Source of the DNA: Coriobacteriaceae bacterium
GTDB lineage: Bacteria; Actinomycetota; Coriobacteriia; Coriobacteriales; Coriobacteriaceae
Length of the DNA stretch: 5,583 nt
Assembly: GCA_902363875.1 (NCBI GenBank)
Contig: CABJBO010000057.1
Span: forward strand, 1 to 5,583
Reading direction: 5' to 3'
Part shown: in pieces, positions 1 through 4,801 of the stretch
Numbering within the stretch: position 1 is the stretch's first letter
Layout of the letters: every line of letters starts with the position of its first letter
Translations under genes and position numbers: made by a program
Notes under the pieces: model-generated
What the model was told of the DNA's origin: nothing
Seen by the model: the letters and a program-made list of their open reading frames with translations, nothing else
Database searches by the model: none

Positions 1-51
1 TACCGCCTCGCGGTGACATCGTTTTTATGTCAACCTTGGTCTAACAGAGCC
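1..51 (-). mobile_element. Inward-facing end of an insertion sequence (partial)
   Basis: Read on the minus strand from position 51, this begins GGCTCTGTTAGACCA, the same 15 bases that start the right-hand end at 5533. A conserved TTGACA follows at the same distance in both. With three flanking A/T bases the two ends share an 18-bp perfect inverted match. The inner sequences then diverge, as the left and right termini of one element do. No transposase is visible because only 51 nt are inside the window. The GGCTCTG start resembles ISL3-family ends, but I am recalling that and the family assignment is weak. Confidence 0.6.
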
Positions 52-224
52 TTTTGAATAGCCCAGCCAAGTTGCCCGAGACCCCCTGCCTGCCGCCGAT
101 TAAGCAGGACGATTCATAGCAAATTCGCATTGTATATACAGTCCAAATGCTTGTTTATGCATTGAGTTGTGGCGGATAGTGGTGGATAGCCAGAAGAAAC
201 ACGAGGATTCGAGAAGGAAAATCC
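52..224. other. Non-coding spacer between IS end and tRNA terminator
   Basis: No convincing gene. It holds a short palindrome TGTATATACA (131-140) and an imperfect direct repeat at about 170-189 (gtggcggata / gtggtggata). The short open frame starting at 167 runs on through the terminator and tRNA and is not coding. Confidence 0.5.
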
Positions 225-271
225 AAAACCAAAGCGGTTTCCCTGATCGACAAGATTTCAGAGAAACCGCT
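225..271 (-). terminator. Rho-independent-type terminator after the CAU tRNA
   Basis: On the minus strand the arms 263-271 and 233-241 (AGCGGTTTC / GAAACCGCT) pair perfectly. After one mismatch they continue with four more pairs (258-261 with 243-246), giving about 13 pairs around an 11-nt loop. A T-rich run (TTTGGTTTTGG) follows at 233-223. It lies 10 nt past the tRNA 3' CCA, so it most likely ends that transcript. Confidence 0.75.
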
Positions 272-280
272 GGTAGATGG

Positions 281-356
281 TGGTGGGCCCTCCGGGATTC
301 GAACCCAGAACCCAGGGATTATGAGTCCCCTGCGCTAACCGTTGCGCCAAGAGCCC
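281..356 (-). tRNA. tRNA with CAU anticodon (elongator Met or Ile2)
   Basis: A 73-nt cloverleaf plus encoded CCA. The acceptor stem is GGGCTCT/AGGGCCC, the D stem GCGC/GCGC, the anticodon stem GGGGA/TCCCT with loop CTCATAA (anticodon CAT), and the T arm CTGGG-TTCGAAT-CCCGG with discriminator A. It is not initiator tRNA, because position 1-72 is a G-C pair and the anticodon stem ends in A-T rather than a third G-C pair. CAU is read either by elongator tRNA-Met or by the lysidine-modified tRNA-Ile2. The sequence alone does not let me decide; tilS-type identity would need a covariance model. Confidence 0.95.
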
Positions 357-421
357 TTGTAAGGTGGCGAATGCGATAGGGGCCGTTTGAACAGGTCTCC
401 TATCTTGAACCACGATGAGAA

Positions 422-450
422 ATACTACCATGCATGCGGAACCTGTTCAA
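422..450 (-). promoter_or_regulatory. Sigma-70-type promoter for the CAU tRNA
   Basis: On the minus strand there is a -35 box TTGAAC (450-445), a 17-bp spacer and a -10 box TAGTAT (427-422). This places the start near 415, about 60 nt ahead of the tRNA. The -35 box is part of a 10-bp perfect inverted repeat (TTGAACAGGT at 387-396 with ACCTGTTCAA at 441-450). Confidence 0.65.
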
Positions 451-510
451 CGCACGATCTTGTCGACCAGGAGGATCATGGTGCCGCCTTTGACCTTGTG
501 TGCCTATATG

Positions 511-539
511 AAAAAAGGCCCCAACTTGCGTTGGAGCCT
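511..539 (-). terminator. Rho-independent terminator after tRNA-Ala
   Basis: On the minus strand the arms AGGCTCCAAC (539-530) and GTTGGGGCCT (525-516) make a 10-bp stem with one T-G pair. It is closed by a GCAA tetraloop and followed by six T (516-511). It lies 15 nt past the tRNA-Ala 3' end. Confidence 0.9.
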
Positions 540-554
540 CATTCAATGCTCGGG

Positions 555-627
555 TGGAGACGAGGGGGATCGAACCCCTGACCTCTTGACTGCCAGTCAA
601 GCGCTCTCCCAGCTGAGCTACGCCCCC
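555..627 (-). tRNA. tRNA-Ala (GGC anticodon)
   Basis: A complete 73-nt cloverleaf. The acceptor is GGGGGCG/CGTCTCC, the D stem GCTC/GAGC, the anticodon stem CTTGA/TCAAG with loop CTGGCAG (anticodon GGC), and the T arm AGGGG-TTCGATC-CCCCT with discriminator A. The acceptor carries the G3-U70 wobble pair that is the known identity element for alanyl-tRNA synthetase. CCA is not encoded: the bases after the discriminator are CCC, so the tail must be trimmed and added by CCA-transferase. The CAU tRNA and tRNA-Val here do encode CCA. Confidence 0.97.
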
Positions 628-639
628 GTGCGAAGAAGT

Positions 640-668
640 ACTATACGGGAACTCGGACGGCGATGCAA
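640..668 (-). promoter_or_regulatory. Sigma-70-type promoter for tRNA-Ala
   Basis: On the minus strand there is a -35 box TTGCAT (668-663), a 17-bp spacer and a -10 box TATAGT (645-640). The tRNA begins 12 nt past the -10 box, so the primary transcript would have only a few extra 5' bases for RNase P to remove. Confidence 0.7.
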
Positions 669-777
669 GGACATTTTTGGAAAAACTTTCCGGGGGCGCG
701 GGCACGCATCCGGGGACCGCGATGCCCCGGCACCGCCCGCCCATCCGGGGCCCATCCGGGGTCAGTCCGCCCGCCCC

Positions 778-814
778 GTGGGACGCCCGCCGCGAAACTG
801 GGCCATCTACTACG
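778..814 (-). repeat. GTAGTAGATGG repeat, copy B
   Basis: On the minus strand this reads GTAGTAGATGGCCC, then TTTCG and GGCGGGC, ending in TCCC. It matches copy A at about 28 of 34 positions and copy C at nearly all positions up to GGCGG. It is in the same orientation as copy A, offset by 53 bp. Confidence 0.7.
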
Positions 815-831
815 TCCGGGCGCCCGCCCTC

Positions 832-870
832 GGGGAGGCCCGCCACGAATCCCGCCCATCTACTACCTTT
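832..870 (-). repeat. GTAGTAGATGG repeat, copy A
   Basis: On the minus strand this reads AAAGGTAGTAGATGGGC, then ATTCGTGGCGGGC, ending in TCCCC. The GTAGTAGATGG core is identical in all three copies, and TTCGTGGCGG is identical to copy C. Confidence 0.7.
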
Positions 871-906
871 GGGCGGCCCCGCCCGACCACACCGCCGATG
901 GCAAAA

Positions 907-939
907 CGAAAACTGCAGGCAGACGGCCTGCGGTTTTCG
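907..939 (-). terminator. Strong bidirectional hairpin, likely terminator of the 1055-2212 gene
   Basis: The arms 907-920 and 926-939 form a 14-bp stem with a single G-T pair around a 5-nt loop. The outer part of the stem is A-rich on one side and T-rich on the other. On the minus strand it ends GCAGTTTTCGTTTTGC, a T-rich tail suited to ending the nuclease-like gene 116 nt upstream. It could also act on the plus strand (GCGGTTTTCG). Confidence 0.65.
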
Positions 940-973
940 CGAAACGAGGGTTGTGGTCGAGGGGTCGGGTCAA

Positions 974-1012
974 AAAGTAGTAGATGGCCCGCTTTCGTGG
1001 CGGAGGCATCCC
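974..1012 (+). repeat. GTAGTAGATGG repeat, copy C (inverted)
   Basis: On the plus strand this reads AAAGTAGTAGATGGCCC, then TTTCGTGGCGG, ending in ATCCC, with a 2-base length difference near the end. It faces opposite to copies A and B, with the 907-939 hairpin lying between. Confidence 0.7.
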
Positions 1013-1054
1013 GAGCGGCTAATCCAGGGTGCCAGCGAGCGGGAAAACGACCGT

Positions 1055-2212
1055 CTAGCAACCGATTTGCAGCCAATTGCACATGACGTTGGCTCGTAGC
1101 TCCGTTTCCGCCGTCTTTTGAGCCTCAGTTTTGTTCCTATAGCGCAATTCCAGGCGTGAACAAAGACTTCTAACGATCGCATCAAGCTGGTCAGCATCGT
1201 TAAGCATGTCGTGCGTAACCAGAAAGACGTCATACCCCATGCTTTGCAGCGCCGTCATACGCTTGGCATCGTGGTCGAGCACAGCACCCGATCCATGGAT
1301 AACTTCCCCCTGAAGCTCCACGATGCCCGCCTTCATTATGGTCGGATTAACGATCAAGATATCCCCGTAGCAAACTTTTTGCCCCGCAATACTCTGCGCG
1401 GATGCGGTCAGCGGCGTAGGGTCGTTGACGTAGACGTTTCGAAAGCCGGCCCCGCCGCGGGAGCGCGGAAGCGACAGCAAGAGAATGCCAGCAACTTCGA
1501 GCGGAGACGCTGCTATTCCCGTCACCATCTGCGCGGCGTTGTAGAACTTCGCGCCCCGCTTGCGGCTTTTCATCTTCCTTGCGTACTCATGAAGCTCGTG
1601 TAATTCGATGAGCGGCTTTCTCATCCAAAGCGATGTGCCCTTTAACTTTATAACCTCTTTCGTTTTCTTTTTTCCGTCTGGCCCCTTTGCATTTATCGAT
1701 TCTTTAACTTTTACGCGCGCATAAACGCGTTTCCACGGTGCTTCGTCTTGGCTTTCATCGAGTTCAAAGAGGGGATCAGTAGTGGCTTCTTTGGCGGCGT
1801 CATCGGCTTTCCGTAGTTCCGCTTCTACCGCAGCGGTGGGCTTAAAGACGGAGAACCACCCGCAGAATTCGTACATGGCAAGGACAAGATCGAATGGAGA
1901 CATAAAGCGCGCCATGGTAAATAGCGTCGAAAGTGGGTTGGTTACCCTAAAGCCCAATGTGGTTTCCAACGTACCGTCCACCCCCGAAGCGTCTTCGCAG
2001 TGGATTGTCGTTCGCAAACCCGAATGGTAGTTAACGCCACCAGGCGCTGTCGTGGTAATGATCGGGGTCTTGAGGACGTTGGTTACGAAAGGGGCTTGGG
2101 ATAGGGCTCGCCAGCCTTCTTCGGAGTTGGGTAGGCGTGGGTAGAGGTCGCGCACTTGCGGTGGGCAGCGCCAGTAGCGGAATGCGGTGTTTGCGCAGAC
2201 GATTTCGTCCAT
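1055..2212 (-). CDS. AbiEi-like protein with C-terminal DUF559/PD-(D/E)XK-like nuclease signature
   Basis: A 385-residue soluble protein; no signal peptide or membrane segment is visible. Residues about 9-120 (TAFRYWRCPP, then NPLSTLFTMARFMSPFDLVLAMYEFCG at 92-118) resemble a family I associate with AbiEi-type proteins common in Coriobacteria. Residues 125-225 are charged and lysine-rich, with a possible linker at 165-190. Residues 280-345 look like a Vsr/DUF559-type restriction-endonuclease fold: GD284ILIVNP, E299-L-Q301-G-x3-H306, D313/D315, R318, then GYDVFLVTHDML. The usual ExK lysine is replaced by Gln, which some members of this superfamily tolerate. I chose the ATG at 2210-2212 because GGGGAGG sits 5 nt ahead. 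The gene has its own promoter and terminator. The coding call is firm; the nuclease role is inferred from motif spacing, and DNA targets are unknown. It could be a defence or mobile-element-associated protein. Confidence 0.85.
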   Translation of the reverse strand: MDEIVCANTAFRYWRCPPQVRDLYPRLPNSEEGWRALSQAPFVTNVLKTPIITTTAPGGVNYHSGLRTTIHCEDASGVDGTLETTLGFRVTNPLSTLFTMARFMSPFDLVLAMYEFCGWFSVFKPTAAVEAELRKADDAAKEATTDPLFELDESQDEAPWKRVYARVKVKESINAKGPDGKKKTKEVIKLKGTSLWMRKPLIELHELHEYARKMKSRKRGAKFYNAAQMVTGIAASPLEVAGILLLSLPRSRGGAGFRNVYVNDPTPLTASAQSIAGQKVCYGDILIVNPTIMKAGIVELQGEVIHGSGAVLDHDAKRMTALQSMGYDVFLVTHDMLNDADQLDAIVRSLCSRLELRYRNKTEAQKTAETELRANVMCNWLQIGC

Positions 2213-2220
2213 TTGCGCCT

Positions 2221-2278
2221 CCCCTGGTATCGGCCGTAGGCCATGCGGATTGCGGACATGGCCGATTATCTACCGGGG
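2221..2278 (-). promoter_or_regulatory. Leader hairpin overlapping the ribosome binding site
   Basis: In the minus-strand transcript, CCCCGGT (2278-2272) can pair with ACC-A-GGGG (2228-2221), and ATCGGCC (2266-2260) with GGCCGAT (2235-2229). That gives 14 pairs with a 5-nt and a 1-nt bulge and a 24-nt loop. The GGGG that is paired is the first half of the AGGGGAGG ribosome binding site of the nuclease-like gene. An alternative inner stem, GGCCATG (2239-2245) with CATGGCC (2257-2263), would compete. Translational control is inferred. Confidence 0.45.
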
Positions 2279-2427
2279 CATCATGCGTGTAAGTACCGAA
2301 AGCAAACCAAAAGCTTGACGAGTTCCGCCGAAAAACCGTCGTGTGATAGAAATCCGCTGGAAGGCGCTCTGGGCATCTGGTCCCTGTCTCCACATTTGCG
2401 CTCGGATCACATGGGGAATTCAATGAA

Positions 2428-2467
2428 AATACGCATGCGTATTATACAAAACGGGCAATGGCGTCAA
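2428..2467 (-). promoter_or_regulatory. Promoter with perfect 16-bp palindromic operator
   Basis: On the minus strand there is a consensus -10 box TATAAT (2446-2441) and a -35-like TTGACG (2467-2462). The spacer is short (15 bp; 16 if the box is read as ATTGAC). The palindrome AATACGCATGCGTATT (2428-2443) overlaps the end of the -10 box and the expected start site, where a bound dimer would block transcription. The resulting leader is about 225 nt up to the gene at 2212. The binding protein is unknown. Confidence 0.5.
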
Positions 2468-2541
2468 TAAAAGGGTGCGATAAAAAATGACGCCTTAGAC
2501 GACTGCAATTTGTTTTTGGTGTCAGCCTTGGTGTCAAAACG

Positions 2542-2572
2542 AAAAAGGTCAGAGGCTTAACACCTCTGACCT
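2542..2572 (-). terminator. Rho-independent terminator after tRNA-Val
   Basis: On the minus strand, AGGTCAGAGG (2572-2563) pairs perfectly with CCTCTGACCT (2555-2546), a 10-bp stem with a 7-nt loop followed by five T (2546-2542). It begins 11 nt past the tRNA CCA end. Confidence 0.92.
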
Positions 2573-2582
2573 GTACTTTAGA

Positions 2583-2657
2583 TGGTGGGCGATACAAGAT
2601 TCGAACTTGTGACCCCATCCGTGTGAAGGATATGCTCTACCCCTGAGCCAATCGCCC
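2583..2657 (-). tRNA. tRNA-Val (CAC anticodon)
   Basis: A 72-nt cloverleaf plus encoded CCA. The acceptor is GGGCGAT/ATCGCCC, the D stem GCTC/GAGC, the anticodon stem TATCC/GGATG with loop TTCACAC (anticodon CAC), and the T arm ACAAG-TTCGAAT-CTTGT with discriminator A. It reads GUG codons. It lies downstream of the toxin operon on the same strand but has its own promoter and terminator. Confidence 0.96.
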
Positions 2658-2677
2658 GTCGCCTTTCGGCAAAAGAG

Positions 2678-2707
2678 ATACTATCATAGCAGTGCGTGGT
2701 TTACCAA
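2678..2707 (-). promoter_or_regulatory. Promoter for tRNA-Val
   Basis: On the minus strand there is a -35-like TTGGTA (2707-2702), an 18-bp spacer and a -10 box TAGTAT (2683-2678). The start would be near 2671, about 14 nt ahead of the tRNA. A second -10-like TATGAT lies just upstream (2689-2684). Confidence 0.5.
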
Positions 2708-2897
2708 GAACTTTTTGCCCCCGATTTTAAATTCGTGGGCGTAGACCGCGCAACCGCAATCAGGGTAGCCGACAAACCAGCAGCTAAACCACCCTTTATC
2801 GCTTGATCCACGAGGTCTCGGGGCGGCAGCACAGGGTGCTGGGGATTTCCATGCGGTGTCCAATCCATTCAATTACCGGCGTGCGTATGCTTTGATT

Positions 2898-3425
2898 CTA
2901 TACGTGCGACGGGTCGCCCGCGCCCGCAACGCAACCGCGGCGCAGCTCTACGGTTAGCTCGCTGTTCGTGCGGCGACTGGAAACGAGGTCCTGGATCCAA
3001 GCGTAGTATTGGTTGTCTTTGGGCTCGGGGCTGTCGATTAGCTCGACCGGAGTGCCGGCGAACCTTAAGACGGACAACGCAAAGACAAGGCTGGTGCGTT
3101 TGTTGCCGCCCTCAAAGATGTGGTCCTTGACCATGTGCTCGGCCACGTAGGTGACCTGGTCAAAGATGTCTGCGAAGCGATCGGCCGGCGATTGGCCGAA
3201 TATCGTACAGAATGCGCCCGTAAGCACGGACTCGACGCGTCCAAACTCAAGCGCGGCCCGGTTTCCTGTGGCGTCGGTCGTATAGCAGCGCCCGACCGTC
3301 ATCAGCGTGCTGTGCAGGTGCATCACGGCCGCGGCCATAGCTTCGAGCGAACCGGTATCATCGAGCACGAGCGGCGCGAACGGATGAGCGCTCCGCTGCA
3401 TAGCCGCCATCATCTTGTTGAACAT
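2898..3425 (-). CDS. Doc/Fic-family toxin-like protein
   Basis: A 175-residue protein of the Fic/Doc superfamily. The core motif is H102-I-F104-E-G-G-N108-K109-R110-T, the Doc-type variant (HxFx[D/G][A/G]NKR) rather than the AMPylating HPFxxGNGR form. P1 Doc with this motif phosphorylates EF-Tu, so kinase-like activity is more likely than AMPylation, by family analogy. Residues 36-45 (MHLHSTLMTV) and 60-70 (EFGRVESVLTG) align in style with the early helices of death-on-curing proteins. No [S/T]xxxE[G/N] inhibitory helix is visible and no Phd-like antitoxin gene is adjacent. It is the third gene of the operon, 32 nt after the helix-turn-helix gene. The ATG at 3423-3425 has a GGAG only 2 nt ahead; the better site (GAGGAG, 3445-3450) serves an out-of-frame ATG, so the true start or reading frame at the 5' end is uncertain. 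Confidence 0.85.
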   Translation of the reverse strand: MFNKMMAAMQRSAHPFAPLVLDDTGSLEAMAAAVMHLHSTLMTVGRCYTTDATGNRAALEFGRVESVLTGAFCTIFGQSPADRFADIFDQVTYVAEHMVKDHIFEGGNKRTSLVFALSVLRFAGTPVELIDSPEPKDNQYYAWIQDLVSSRRTNSELTVELRRGCVAGAGDPSHV

Positions 3426-3444
3426 AGCTCCAAGGCATGTCTGA

Positions 3445-3451
3445 CTCCTCT
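3445..3451 (-). promoter_or_regulatory. Ribosome binding site between antitoxin and Doc genes
   Basis: AGAGGAG on the minus strand, 6-7 nt before the ATG at 3438-3436. That ATG opens a 26-codon frame (MPWSYVQQDDGG...) ending in TGA at 3360-3358, overlapping the Doc frame by about 68 nt. The Doc ATG is 13 nt further on, in another frame. Confidence 0.5.
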
Positions 3452-3457
3452 ATAGCT

Positions 3458-4138
3458 TTACAGACGAAATAGCCTGCGAGTCGTATCCAGGGCAACCGGC
3501 TGCCAGATGAGGTCTTCGATTTCGCAGCTTAGGCTTTTTGCAAGCGCCAATGCTGATGAGACCGAGGCGCGACGTAGGTCGAGCTGGTTCTGCTCGTAGA
3601 GTTGTATGGCGCGAAGCTTAACCCCCGATTGGGCGGCGAGCTGTTTTTGCGTAAGGCCGGCCGCCTTTCGTGCCGCTTTGAGGCCCTTTTTGTCTGCCTG
3701 GGCGTTGTTCCATTTTTCGATAATAATCTGGGCGAATTTATCTTCGGAGGCCTCGTGAAGCGGATGGTACGAGCCGATGATCCAATCGAGCGGGGCGACT
3801 TCGAGTAGCTCATTAAAGCCCAAGTTGCACATCCATTGCGCATAGGCCAAAACCCAGCCCGCCCAATACTGAGGCGAACGGTCGAATGGATAGGTCTCCC
3901 TGCATTCGACGGGGGCCAGTCCCGCATGGGCAATAATATCGCGCGCGAGCTCGTCGCCCGCCATGCCGCAGACGACGCGAGGCATACCGCGCTCAAACTG
4001 TTTCATCTCAAGAGCGTTCGACAGGATCGCCGTCAACTCGGCTGGATTAAGCCCTTGGTCACAGAGGGCGAAATCGACCGCCTCGCCCAGCGTTCTCATG
4101 GCATCCTCGAGATACATCTCACTGTAGGCGTGGGTCAT
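3458..4138 (-). CDS. XRE-type helix-turn-helix protein, probable antitoxin partner of DUF3990
   Basis: A 226-residue protein. Residues 152-211 form a classic XRE/Cro-CI helix-turn-helix: LKAARKAAGLTQKQLAAQSG, then VKLRAIQLYEQNQ and a hydrophobic closing segment ALALAKSLSCEIEDLI. The N-terminal part (about 1-140, with GMPRVVCGMAGDELARDII at 51-69 and RSPQYWAGWVLAYAQWM at 87-103) looks like the domain that accompanies DUF3990 proteins in other Gram-positives; it probably contacts the toxin. The gene overlaps the end of the DUF3990 gene by 20 nt, so translation is coupled. The first ATG has a weak AGGGG 10 nt ahead. An alternative ATG (4117-4115, codon 8) begins 1 nt after the upstream TGA and would suit reinitiation. 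It is expected to bind the twin palindromes at 4805-4847 and repress the operon. The antitoxin role is inferred from domain and context. Confidence 0.85.
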   Translation of the reverse strand: MTHAYSEMYLEDAMRTLGEAVDFALCDQGLNPAELTAILSNALEMKQFERGMPRVVCGMAGDELARDIIAHAGLAPVECRETYPFDRSPQYWAGWVLAYAQWMCNLGFNELLEVAPLDWIIGSYHPLHEASEDKFAQIIIEKWNNAQADKKGLKAARKAAGLTQKQLAAQSGVKLRAIQLYEQNQLDLRRASVSSALALAKSLSCEIEDLIWQPVALDTTRRLFRL

Positions 4139-4787
4139 CGCCCGTCATCCCCTCTCGAATGATATCGACGATACGGATTCCCTCAAACGGTTTTTCGGCA
4201 AGTAGCTCCCGATGCTGCGCCCTTGCCACTACATCTCGCTTCTTGGTCAATGGGCCATACAGAGTTTGCTGTGCACGTTCAAATCCAGCAAAACGAATGC
4301 TCTTAAACGCACGCTCGCTTTTGAGCACAATCTGCTCTCCCAGGTTACCGAGCCTCATAGATCGACCAAGCTGATCGACGGTAATCGTATTGTTCACAAA
4401 AGCCCTGGCATAGCTAAAGTACGAGTCGTCCGCGCGCCATCCCCTTATTACGTCACAAGCGCTCGTGTCAGGTAGAAAATGATCGTGGAGATATTTACAC
4501 GCCCCCGCGGCAATGGCGGTATCTTTGCGAAATGAACGATGCTCAACGAGCAGCGCCATCCAATGCAGCACGCAATACTGCGGCGATAGCAAGTCGAGAA
4601 TTTTAAGATCGGCTGTATCGAGTTCATAGCGATTCGCAAAGCCATCGGTATCACGCGAGCATGCCCATTCCCTTGCAAGTTCGAGGCTGTCTGTGCAATA
4701 GAATCCCTGTCCATAGTCGTTATGGACTTTCCCCAGGCCAAGCTGGGGAGTCTTAATGATTTTCTGAGAACCATGCCACAGTTCCAC
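4119..4787 (-). CDS. DUF3990-type ADP-ribosyltransferase-fold toxin
   Basis: A 222-residue cytosolic protein of the DUF3990 family, which I recall belonging to the ADP-ribosyltransferase clan. The N-terminus MELWHGS (H5) supplies the NAD-binding His-type motif. D24-YGQGFYCT (25-32) and the following helix ELAREWA (36-42) are the family hallmark. DVIRGWRADDSYFS (112-125) matches the family's xADD segment, and LGEQIVLKSE (149-158) occupies the place of the catalytic-strand motif, with Q152 at the usual Gln. The start is GTG (4787-4785) with AGGAGG 5 nt ahead; the promoter is directly upstream, so it is the first gene of the operon. The most likely role is a NAD-dependent toxin neutralised by the next gene. 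The target molecule cannot be read from the sequence. The family call is strong and the toxin function is inferred. Confidence 0.88.
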   Translation of the reverse strand: MELWHGSQKIIKTPQLGLGKVHNDYGQGFYCTDSLELAREWACSRDTDGFANRYELDTADLKILDLLSPQYCVLHWMALLVEHRSFRKDTAIAAGACKYLHDHFLPDTSACDVIRGWRADDSYFSYARAFVNNTITVDQLGRSMRLGNLGEQIVLKSERAFKSIRFAGFERAQQTLYGPLTKKRDVVARAQHRELLAEKPFEGIRIVDIIREGMTGDDPRLQ

Positions 4788-4801
4788 GCGAGCCTCCTAA
4801 T

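Larger units (their letters stand above)
669..1054. other. GC-rich non-coding spacer carrying repeats and a hairpin
   Basis: No gene is supported in these 386 bases. Several long open frames cross it in both directions, but they overlap each other, two also run through tRNA-Ala, and they are low-complexity Pro/Arg/Gly/Ala-rich translations typical of very GC-rich non-coding DNA. The stretch contains three copies of a GTAGTAGATGG repeat, a tandem 11-bp repeat (CCCATCCGGGG at 740-750 and 751-761, with a partial third copy at 707-715) and a strong hairpin at 907-939. Confidence 0.7.
2213..2541 (-). other. Long leader and promoter region of the nuclease-like gene
   Basis: No gene is supported. 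The minus-strand frame spanning 2031-2423 begins with TTG, has no clear ribosome binding site and overlaps the start of the nuclease-like gene in another frame. The region holds a leader hairpin (2221-2278), a perfect palindrome and promoter (2428-2467), a GGCGTCA/TGACGCC inverted repeat (2460-2466 and 2488-2494), and a direct repeat TTGGTGTCA (2516-2524 and 2528-2536) beside the tRNA-Val terminator. Confidence 0.55.

Noticed and set aside
131..140. TGTATATACA palindrome as an operator.
   Set aside because: It is only 10 bp in an AT-rich stretch with no promoter or gene start nearby.
778..1012. The three GTAGTAGATGG repeats as a CRISPR array.
   Set aside because: The copies differ in orientation and internal sequence, spacing is irregular (53 bp and over 100 bp) and no cas gene is present.
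415..1086. Long plus-strand open frames across the tRNA-Ala gene and the GC-rich spacer.
   Set aside because: They run through a tRNA on the opposite strand, contain repeat copies in several frames, have no ribosome binding site and show low-complexity Arg/Pro/Gly/Ala composition expected from stop-poor GC-rich DNA.
2031..2423. 130-codon minus-strand frame upstream of and overlapping the nuclease-like gene.
   Set aside because: It starts with TTG without a ribosome binding site, has no recognisable motif and overlaps the better-supported gene by about 180 nt. It lies over the leader hairpin.
2684..2872. Minus-strand 62-codon TTG-start frame with a WFVGYPDCGCAVYAHEF segment faintly like the end of penicillin-binding or class D beta-lactamase proteins.
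   Set aside because: No ribosome binding site, its end runs through the tRNA-Val promoter, and the likeness is a few residues only. At most a worn fragment.
3529..3996. 155-codon minus-strand frame inside the helix-turn-helix gene.
   Set aside because: It is an out-of-frame shadow of the XRE gene with Arg/Ser/Pro-rich translation.
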